A DNA stretch of 23,158 bases, from positions 1 to 23,158 of the forward strand of contig RCAB01000736.1 in the NCBI GenBank assembly GCA_003640385.1, written 5' to 3'. This stretch comes from Setaria digitata. Its lineage: Eukaryota; Nematoda; Chromadorea; Rhabditida; Setariidae. Below the pieces are notes generated by a model, which saw only the letters and a program-made list of their open reading frames with translations, was not told where the DNA came from and did not search any database. Made by a program: the position numbers and the translations under genes. Positions 1-9,800 of the stretch are shown here, piece after piece (position 1 is the first letter of the stretch; every line of letters begins with the position of its first letter).

Positions 1-71
1 AATAATAATAAATAATAATAATAAATAATAATAATAAGTAATAATAATAATAAATAATGATAATAAATAAC

Positions 72-160
<89 letters not shown>

Positions 161-183
161 NTAATAATAATAATAATAATAAA
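1..183. repeat. AAT/ATT trinucleotide microsatellite
   Basis: The window opens with about 180 bases of almost uninterrupted AAT units. There are a few AAATAAT, GTAAT and GATAAT interruptions in the first 75 bases and a single ambiguous base (N) at 161. Arrays like this are hard to assemble, so the true length is uncertain. No open frame or gene signal lies in it. Confidence 0.97.
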
Positions 184-1138
184 TGGCGTGTGTTTTGGAA
201 TCTTTCTGATTTATTTTTATTCATATGTGATCCAAACATGTGCAAGTTTGCCGATTAGATTTAGGTGAAATAAATAATTGAAAATATCATGCATAATTAA
301 TTACTGAATGGCATTGTTTAGGCCGGGATTTTTTTTTTTCAATTTCAAAAGACTAGAATAGAAATGGATTTTCTTTAAGAAACGAGAATTGTTAAGTTTC
401 TATAAGTTGTAAAATATTTCTTGAAAATTTCTAAAATGTTTCACCGATCAATGAATATATACTCGTAATCCTAGAAAAAATGAAAGGAGGGCGAGAAAAA
501 AATCATTTTTTAAATGATATTTCTACCGCAGAAATGACATCAAAATCAGTTGTTATAAGGCTAAAAGTTGAATCATTCATTATCACTGATAAAGCGAAGT
601 TAAGATCAGAAAGTAAAATTAAAATGAGAAATCGAGTAATTGTATACTAGCATTTTTAATTTTTAAAAGATTATTTCTGGTTAGAAACCAATAATTTTGT
701 GCCAGTTCTATTCAAATGCTGCGAATTAATTAATGCTGTCTGCTCAACACTATAGTCTTCTCTATAAAATGCCACATTAAATCTCATAAAAAATTTATAA
801 ATTTGATTTTACATGAAATATTCCACTTAATATTACTGTGCTTCACCCATAACATTTTGGTCAATTCATAATAGTCCGAGTAAAAGAGTCTAGAGTTTCT
901 TTATATGCCTATGTCCTTAGCTCCTTTTTCTGATAAGATTGTGATAATGATATAATATGGACTAAATAAAAAGAAAGAAAAAAGCAATACATTTTTTTAC
1001 AGGATGCGCAATATCGCCAAATAATAAGGCCTACTTTAATAAACATGCAGCAAAAGCCACTATTTAGTTAAAAAAATCATCTTCGATTAATCGGTTGCTT
1101 CCTAAATCCTACTGAAATTGCTACCCTCATGAAGTTTT
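184..1138. other. AT-rich stretch without a supported gene
   Basis: I see only AT-rich sequence with stops in all frames at short spacing. No exon-like block with a higher GC content and bordering splice signals stands out. It probably is the 3' flank of the minus-strand AT-hook gene, or intron or intergenic DNA of whatever lies to the left. Confidence 0.5.
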
Positions 1139-1723
1139 TCATTTATTACTGCTACTACTTTCTTTTCCACCATTCCTTGCCAATATACCAGTTATAATTA
1201 TCACTGTGCTATTAATAATTTCCTTTCGACAAATACGTCTTGTGACAATCCCAAATTGAATATAGTAAGAAGCAATCTCAAGTTCCGGACGGTAAATTTT
1301 ATTAAAATTCCATGCATATATAATGAGAAAGAGAGCCACAAGGAAATATGAGGCAGAAAACTGAAGAGAAAAAAAGAAACTTTTCGTTAATCCAGATTTG
1401 AATTCCAATCTAAGAGTAGCAAAAGTTTTTGAAATGCATTTAGTAATGAAAATTAAATTGAAAGAAAAGAATAATGTTGAGATTATAACTGATACATGAT
1501 TTGAAAATATAAATACTATTATTATTTAAATGTATCTAACACTCGAAAAGCTATGCTTAATTATTTTTTATTAATCGGATATTTCTTTTAATATGAGGAT
1601 TAATAGCTGATAAAACAATTATGCATGAAATAAATTAATGGTAGAAATATTAATTGGAAAAGAGGGCTTAGTCATGCAGCTAGCATAGCAATAATAATAA
1701 TAATAAAATTTTTAACATTGATA

Positions 1724-4700
1724 CTATTCACCATCCGAAGTAACCATACATTCTTCAACTGAATTCTGAACAGTAAACGATTGTACCGTACGTTCCTCAC
1801 TCATATCATTATAATCATCTTCCGGAATGAGAATGAAACGCTCAATTGCATTTGCTGCTTCATCAACCATCTGAACTTCCAGATTCTCACTTTTTTGTAA
1901 CTGATCATCTTCAGTGTCCTGGAATTTCAAACAAATTTTTACCTTTTATTTAATTAAGAATAATTTTTTACCGAATTTTTCCATACTTCAATTTATTGAA
2001 AAATTCTCTTTTAATCGTCGCATATAAATTAACTGATAAACAATGAAATTGACCATGTAATTTCCATCGTTTTGTATCATCGAATTTTCGTCCATTTTAC
2101 CAAAGGCGAATTGTTGTAGCGATTGGCCTGAGGTACTAGCGGAATTACACGTACTGCCAGGATTTCGTTTCATCTCTTCCGCAAGTTGCTTTTGACGTTT
2201 CGCTTTTTCACGACTTTCCGCTAAATCTTTGGCATCTGGATACAGTACTAACACTTTGCTACCGTCACGATCACGTTCAACAACAGTTAATTGGTAAAAA
2301 TGCCACGGCTCCTCGCATTTCCAACCAATGAACTGAACGAATGTTATAATTTAATTATAAATCAATAATACTATATATGACAAATGACAGCTTTAGCCTA
2401 TAATTGCACAGTTTGAAATTGTCTTTAAATCTTATTTCAAAAAGTTCCGCATCATTTGAATTTACCCGTTCAGGTTGAGATTTCAAATACAGTCGACGCT
2501 TTCCCTCAATATGTGTAGAGAGGCGATATTTAAGCAGCATGTGATGATTATCTACACACCAAATTTGATCACAATCTAATGTTTCCAAATCGGAATATCG
2601 AATGAGGAAAGTACCTTTCTGAAATGAACGAACTGTTTGAATGGAAGAGAAAAAATCCAAAGATGTATTTTCCCAATCAATAATATTTTAATTCAAGAAT
2701 CATGTGAAATTTTTGTACCGGAAATGCCATTGGAGCACGATTCTTTTGCTTGGATAACATTTCTTCTAAACATTTTTTCTTTGTACTTGTTCTTCTTCTG
2801 CTTCTTGAATTACTCATTTTCTGAAATTACACCAATAACCAACAACAAAGAAAGGTTGCATATCTTGATAACTTGTTATAGTTATAATATATACTCAAGA
2901 TATATTATAGCGTAAAGCTTTCTAATTTTTCCCTTGAATGATATGCAGTTATGTAAAATACTGATTCGTAATGTTCGCATTTGCAGTGACGGAAGGTGAA
3001 AATTATCGATAAGAAAAGTACAAATTATCACATTCTATTAATATATGATGATTAAATAGAGGAATTGTTATTTCTTTTTTGTAAAATAAATTTATAATAA
3101 CTGTATCCATTGATGTGTGATTGCTAGCATCTTCGGATTTCAATTCATTTTTATTTCGCGAACGTTTTTGTTGTGCTTTTTTTTCCCCTTTTTTACCTCC
3201 CTCATTCTTGACTTCGACAGTTGATTTTGCAGGTTTAATTGTTCCCATTTCGAGATTCGCACCTGCAAAATGAAATTATGGTACTATTTACGTAAATAAT
3301 TGAAAATGATATCATGCATGATATTTGAAACAGTTATGTATTGTAGAAAGATTTGCAAAAATAACTTGCGTGCATGAACTACCTGTCCATATTCAAGGAC
3401 ATTTTACCTTTTTGTTCCAGATTCATTTCACTTTTAATTTCGCCACTATTCATTTTGTTCGAATCGAAGTTGACCAGCTGAATATGGGCCTTAAATGTAA
3501 TTAAAATTAGGCTACTCATAACTGAATTTGAAAAAAAGAAGGCAAGAAGTCTGTTCACAGCAGCTTATATCTACGTAAAGTTGTCTTTTTTGTTTTGATT
3601 AAGACACTAATTATCAACTTTTCTCTCTTCCATCTTCTTTCTTTTTGAAATTTTCATATTAAACAAAACATTAATTTGCTGAAATTTTTATAATAAATGC
3701 CAAACAGAATATTTACTCCCGTATGGAAAACTAAATTGATGACGCAGAACCAATATGCGTCCTGTTTGATATTTGATCAATTAATTCGAAATAAATCTTT
3801 AAAAAAAAATTAGAATTTGCTTTCCTCATCACTGACGATAAACTAAAAAACTATTTTTTGTGAAGGAATTTGAACAAACTAAAAGTCTCCCTTATCATTT
3901 TATTATTCTAAATTTGATAATTACATTTGCATTTCACTTACTCAACAAATAAATTAAACCTTTCAAATGAAAACTTCCGTCCGCTTGATTTTCTGATTTT
4001 TTTATAATACATTTAAACTACTTGTTCCAAATATTATCCTTCTCGCTTCTTTAACTAATTATTTATTCAACAATTAAATAAATTACTTTGTTTCTTGCAT
4101 AGTAATATTAATACCATTTGGAAATTATCATTTGCTTTCTCTGCAACTTCATCACTACTATGTTTGCGCTTTCTTCCACGTTTTTTCGGAATCGGTTGTT
4201 CCGAAACAGTTATTCCGTTTCCTTCAGATGCATCACCTACATCTCGTTTTATTTCTCGAGTAGCCTTATCATTTAAACGTTTGCGGCCACGTTTTCTGGT
4301 CTTTTGTAATAGTTCACCTGGCAAAATGAGCAAAACTGGTGGTACTTTATGCTTCCATTGAAGTTCATAATTCATAAAGTTTTCCAGTAATGATCTATTT
4401 CTAATGATACTGTTATCGTAAGTGAAAAGCCGTACGTTACAGCAGCACAGTTCGATTCGCTTCAGTAACGCAATACTGGAATTAGCAAATGATTGCACTT
4501 TGCTTCATTATTGTTTGGCACAATTTTCAGAGATTTAATAAGAGTTACCTTGTGAAATTGTCTGAGCTGCAGTGATTGCTTGCTGCAATGGTTCCGCTGA
4601 TTCAGATGGATTGACGTTCGCACCGGAAGATGGAAGTAGCAGCGATGGTATGAACGGATGTGGTACACGACTGTTAGAAGGATAAACGGATAATGGCATG

Positions 4701-5764
4701 CCTGACGTCTGGGAATACTGTAGATCTGGAGGAATAAAAGCCTTTTTATGTTTGAGAACTTGAAATCGAAAAATTGACAAGAAACGAATTTTTAATGAAA
4801 TGAAACAAATTTGTTTCTCAGAAACTGCATATCAACCGATACTGTCATCTTTTAGCACTCAAACACTTTTTTTTTCTTGATAAGTAATAAATAATACCTA
4901 CCATCAAATGTTGTTGACACTGGTGGACGATAAATTTCAGATAATAATGAAACTGATGAAGGTGGCAGTGGTGGTGGCGGTAGTAGTACTGGTGGCGGTG
5001 GTGGTGGAGGTAATGGTAATGGTGATGATGGTTGTGGTGATGGTGCTAGTGCTGATACTGGTGACAGTGATGATGGTGGCGGTGGTGGTGGTGGTGGTGG
5101 CGCTGGAGGTGGTGGTGCATACGGATAAGAAGCGTACGTGGAAACTTCTTGATAACTTGCTACGTTACGATCACTAACTATGAATGCAGACGGTTGAGCA
5201 GGACGGGTAAGATAGACCGGACTGATGTTTAGTCCATTCAATGATGAAAATATCGTCAGCTGGAATATTTAATAAAATAAGTGAAATTGAGAAAAATCAA
5301 AAATATTAAGCAAAATCATAATGAAAAATGAATAAAAACATGATTTACATTGACGGAATTTGAATATTTTGCCGAACTGTTTGATGATGAATTATTTACT
5401 GCAGAAGCTGGGGAAGCTGTACCTGTTAAATACATCTGATCCTAAATTATTAATATTTTAATCACTTACCACAGAATTATATATTTAATTTAATTAAAGC
5501 AAACATATGCACTAATCTAATGTAAACAAAATTTCTCCTAAAAAAAAAAAGAAACAGAGCAATAAATTGAAGTGAAAATGAAAAATGATATGGTTTAATT
5601 TTGATAATGAACTTATATACTATAAATCTGATTTAGAAATTAAAAATGAAGCAAACTTGTGAACTTTCACGTGTCATTGAGTTATCGTTATCTGACGTAC
5701 CGACAATATCAATCGTCTCATCACTATCCGATCGCATTTCATCACTTTCCGCAAATGCATCCAT
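1724..5764 (-). CDS. AT-hook nuclear protein of unknown function, 11 exons, about 671 aa
   Basis: I do not recognise this protein. Exons on the minus strand are 5764-5701, 5422-5349, 5259-4902, 4725-4549, 4497-4115, 3477-3408, 3262-3102, 2820-2719, 2618-2466, 2332-2054 and 1918-1724. All phases agree and the sum is 2016 nt. Exon 5's acceptor (AAAG before 4497) is weak, and exon 10 could end at 2042 instead. Residues 1-46 are acidic and Ser/Asn-rich. Residues 47-224 are rich in Pro, Ser and Ala, with runs of up to nine prolines near 85-140. Two AT-hook cores of the KRGRKR type lie near 293-298 and 330-336, implying binding in the minor groove of AT-rich DNA. A lysine/arginine-rich linker (about 390-450) looks like a nuclear localisation region. 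Residues about 464-560 form a compact segment starting KGTFLIRYSDL, with conserved-looking Cys, Trp and aromatic residues (WKCEEPWHFYQL). The acidic tail ends at TAG. A chromatin or transcription role is inference from the AT-hooks. The gene is head to head with mib-1. Confidence 0.85.
4960..5125 (-). repeat. GGT/CCA-type trinucleotide-rich tract encoding polyproline
   Basis: On the plus strand this is a run of GGT, GGC, GAT and GGA triplets. Read on the minus strand inside exon 3 of the AT-hook gene, it gives CCA/CCG/CCT proline codons with Ser, Leu and Ala. The frame stays open throughout. Codons are mixed rather than pure, so it is an old or selected repeat. Such tracts often differ in length between alleles. 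Confidence 0.85.
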
Positions 5765-6053
5765 TCTTCTGACTGTTTTAATGCTTATGAAAATTTTGAA
5801 ATGTCAAAATTGATGATTTTGCTTCAAATTTAAACAAAAAAGAAAAACAAAACGGAATTATATGAATTTAGAACAATTTCCTTTCTCTTTTCAAATTTAA
5901 AGAAGGTTTTAAACTAATTTAAGCAAGAAAAAACTCACAAAGAAAAAATCATGAAAAGGATGAGTAGTACTAACAATATCAAACCACCAATAAAATAAAA
6001 CTTATCAAATTAAAAATCCTCGACATCAATTAATTTGATAAGATAAAACACTT

Positions 6054-6112
6054 ACCACACCTAGGAACAACACGATTAATGCCAATTTTATCGACCTCAC
6101 CAACTTTTTATA
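6054..6112 (-). promoter_or_regulatory. Possible 5' UTR exon with TATA-like box and splice donor for the AT-hook gene
   Basis: On the minus strand a TATAAAAAG element (6112-6104) is followed about 45 bases later by a strong donor, GTG before GTAAGTG (exon end 6056). No ATG lies between them. The nearest acceptors downstream are just before the predicted start codon (exon start 5772 or 5768). This suggests a non-coding first exon spliced to the ATG exon. Trans-splicing of a spliced leader at the same acceptor is an alternative. The pairing is inferred. Confidence 0.4.
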
Positions 6113-6809
6113 ATACTTTTATGCAAATTTTAAATACTTTTTGCTTCTTTTTTTTTTGTCTTATCAACGCGCACGTTCCTTTTAAAAATTTTTTATGCAA
6201 ATTTTTAATTCCCTATAAATTTTTTCATTTTCTTTGCAAATGATTGGTTGTATAAAAATTTTAAAAGTTTCTTTTTTTTATTTTTTTTTATTGATAAATT
6301 TTTCAAGTCGACTACCAGTCACTGCAGCAAAGAGGTTAGATAAATAGAAGAATAGTGAATGAAAGTTGGCGAAAAAAATGGTTTACTTTGTTTCAGATTT
6401 CTAGAGGATTTCTGATGGTCGTCTTTTTTGGTTTCATAAAGTGTTTTTATATTGAAAGTATCTTGAAAATCTTGTTAAATAATATTTACATTAAATTAAT
6501 CTTGCTTAAATTTTAGCCAGACTTTTTTTCTTCCTAGAAGTAACTTTTTATCGCTGTTTAGTATTATTTTGTAATAAAATAGCGTTGTTTCAAATTGAAA
6601 AATTAATTAAAGACAGCTGAGATAATTTCCGAAATTAACTAAATAGTCTCGACTACTGTTATAGACAAAGGAAACGGTCAATATATTTTGATCTTAATTA
6701 AATTCACTGAAAAAAGTAAAAGAAATGACCACTTTTTCTCTCAAATTTGAACATTTTATTGAATTCTGAAAGTAAATTTATTTAATTAATAAGTAATTAA
6801 TCAACTTTT

Positions 6810-6820
6810 CTTTTTCTAGG
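6810..6820 (+). promoter_or_regulatory. 3' splice acceptor or trans-splice site just upstream of the mib-1 start
   Basis: The sequence ctttttctag ends at 6819 and matches the nematode acceptor consensus. The exon it opens has a TAA at 6826-6828 in frame with the ATG at 6865, so no coding exon can be spliced on here in the mib frame. It is therefore either a spliced-leader addition site or the end of a 5' UTR intron. This site is the main reason for placing the start at 6865. Confidence 0.6.
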
Positions 6821-6864
6821 ATACTTAAAGAATAAAAAAGACATACATTTTGAAGGTATTTAAA

Positions 6865-9800
6865 ATGCAACAAGGTGATCGTGTCCGTATTGCTTATCAT
6901 GATTTATCATTTTACGAACGTATTCATAACTACAATCAATTAGCATGGAGTCAGCGAATGGCTACCGTGTGTATTTATTATAAAAATTTTTATTTAAAAT
7001 TTGGCGAAAAGAAAAACAAAAAATCTTCAATGTGTATTAAAATGAAATTGCAGTATTTATCATAATTTAAAAGTGTTTTTTTTTTAGTATATCGGTAAAG
7101 TTGGAATCGTAAAAGATGTAACGATGGAATCAGTGCAAGTAACAATTTTCAGCTGGGGGACATCAGAAGGTGCAGTAATGCCGTCAACGAGTAATCAAGA
7201 TGGAAAGAATCAACCGGAAAACGGACGGAATACTGTTGTTGAAGCAACATATTCATGGCATCCGAAAACTGTCTTATTAGCACAAAATGTTTGTCTGCTT
7301 GATGGCGACCGGGCAATAATGATAAGAAATAAGGTTATCAGAATGTGTGAAATTATCATTATCATTTGGATTATCAAATATGATTTTGGATACTATGATT
7401 TAGTTACTGCTTAGTGAAAATAATTTATGATACTTGGACTCATATTTTCACTCGATATTACCATTTGCAACACAATGCACTATCACAAGCAATTTTTAAC
7501 ATTTTTGACATCACTTGTATTATACAGTGTAATATTATCATTTATTATGCGGTAAAAAAACTTCGGATAATATTACCTGCATTAAAACATAATATTACCG
7601 CTTATGTAGTGACTCAAGAAAACAAATTTTGTGTAACTTTTATCCAAGGTAAAATTGTCAGCAATTTTATTCACTTTGATAATTTTCAGGATTTGAGCAA
7701 AGCAATAATGGTATCAGTTCGCATTTTGGATGATGAAACATACGCATTACGCTTACCTCACGCTGAATCGTTCATCTGGAAACAATCGGAGAATCCAAAT
7801 GATGTAATTTTACCCATATATTCGGGTAATTTTTTCTTTGTAACGGCATTTTATTGAATATTAAAACTACAAGATATGGTCAATAAATATTAAAACAAAT
7901 GAATAATTGTAATTCATATGCAAAGAAAATGCTGTTATAAAAAGGCCGAAATTTATCAACTTTGATGCGTGATCGAAATTTACCAACACATTTGGCAAGT
8001 GTGAATCGCACACCGGAACGTGTCGTATTCGGTGTAGCACCAACGGAAGCAAATCCGAATGATATTATGGAAGCATTACGTTACTGGGCGGAAACCGGTG
8101 ATGAGAAGCAGTTCCGTCTTCTAATTTATTATCACCCGGAATTGGTGCTTCTTCCTTTTCTAAAATGGTTGAAATCAACAAGTAACAAAAAATCAAATTT
8201 ATTTCCATTATTAATTAATTAATTAATCGATTAATAATAAATGTCGATCACTATTAATTGCCATCATCATTTTCTATTATTGATTAATAATTTCATCAAT
8301 TATTGCTGTAGATTATCATTAATTATTTCATCACTAGTTTTTCATTAATTGTTTTTAATACTGCTGCTAATCACTCTGGTACTTTCAACATTATTTTTGC
8401 AATTTTAAAATGATTAAATTTTGAGAAAAATGCTTCTATCGACGGTCGAACGCCTTTGATGTTAGCGGTTCACTTAGGCCTTTGGACAGCTGTCGTTGTG
8501 CTGCTATGCATTGGAGCTGAAAAAAAGATTACCGATCCGGATGGTAATAATTTGTATCATATCGCCGCTAAACGGTAAAATATTTTCACTTCCTTTTTTT
8601 CAATTTAATTAAAAAATATGTCTATTAGTTTATGAGTATTATATTAAAGTTCTATCAAATTTTTGTAAATTAGTTATGCGAAATGAAAAAACATATATAC
8701 ACATCTCAGTAAACTTATGAAATTCTTATCCTAAAATTTTATGTTCACTTTTTCCAAAAGTTTCCTCATTTTTTTGCAAATAGAACTTAATATTATTTAA
8801 AATTTTTGAATGTTGAAACGAATTAGTAAAAAAAATAAAATAGATGAACAAATAAAATAAAAAGAACAAAACAGAAAGTTTCAGAGGTCATGAGCATATC
8901 ATCGAAGGTTTAATGATATTTTCGGCTGATGATATTAATTATCAGAATTTCAAAGGTGAAACACCTCTTCACTGTTCAATTTTAAGCGGCAGCTTATCAT
9001 GCATCGATCGACTTTTAAATGCACCAATGATTGATCCGAATATTCAGGTAGCAATTTTCGGCGCATCAAATGGCAAATAATTTTTTAGATGCAATAAAAT
9101 CATTTTTTCAACATTTTTTTTTTCAATTATTCCAGTTAGAATTTCAGACCATACAGTTGTCAAAAATTCTTTTTTTTTCTTTCATTTTGTTGAAAAATTA
9201 TACTCCTTATATTTTGCCAACCCTCTGTTATTAATTAATCCCTTTCTACTAATCATTAATACTTTTATCTCTTTAAACTTTGCAAACTATTAACAACAAT
9301 TAATTTGTTGCTACATCTTCTAACTTGCTATTTTTGCAATATTTTTGCATTTATGATGAATCTTCACCACTAATCAACTTGAAATGAAATAACACATAAA
9401 ATTATTAGTTTTTGGGACTCTGTGATTTTCTCGCGGCGTTTCTATGGCTAACCATGTTGTTCAACTTTTCGGCTGTTCAGGATAATAACGGTAATACACC
9501 TCTTCATATATTATCCGGATTGGAAGATATACCAATTCGTGGAGCAATGCTTCACAGACTGTTGTCGAATGTCAAAGTTGATCAACTGATGATAAATAAT
9601 GATGGCTTAACAGCTCTACAAATTGCAATTATTGCAAATGAACAAAAGTATGATTAGTAATTTTTGAAAAATAACAAAAAACAAAACTCTTCTGTCAATA
9701 AACCATGAAAAAAGTGTAGTAATTTAAATGACAAGTCAATATAAAAAATGGAAATAATTATCGATGCGAACCACAAAATTGTTCATGAATTAATTTCAAA

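Larger units (their letters stand above)
5765..6864. other. Shared 5' region between two divergent genes
   Basis: This gap of about 1.1 kb separates the start of the AT-hook gene (minus) from the start of mib-1 (plus). It is AT-rich with long pyrimidine runs near 6150-6300. It has no exon encoding the expected N-terminal MIB/HERC2 or ZZ domains on the plus strand. The supported signals are the minus-strand TATA-like/donor pair near 6054-6112 and the plus-strand acceptor at 6818-6819. Confidence 0.5.

Noticed and set aside
2637..2915. Plus-strand 92-codon open frame with hydrophobic parts
   Set aside because: It overlaps exon 8 and introns of the AT-hook gene on the other strand and has no splice context of its own.
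4095..4361. Plus-strand 88-codon open frame
   Set aside because: It lies opposite exon 5 of the AT-hook gene, whose AT-hooks and matching phases show the minus strand is the coding one.
4908..5177. Plus-strand open frame rich in Val and Met
   Set aside because: It is the antisense shadow of the polyproline tract in exon 3 of the minus-strand AT-hook gene. Its composition is an artefact of the triplets.
7414..7857. Continuous 147-codon open frame on the plus strand
   Set aside because: Only 7690-7825 is supported as an exon of mib-1, by the TTTTCAG acceptor and phases. The part before 7690 is read as intron and shows no family resemblance.
9412..9480. Extension of the ankyrin exon upstream of 9481
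   Set aside because: The open frame continues, but a good acceptor (GGCTGTTCAG) at 9480 joins in phase with the preceding exon at 9047, so the upstream part is intron.
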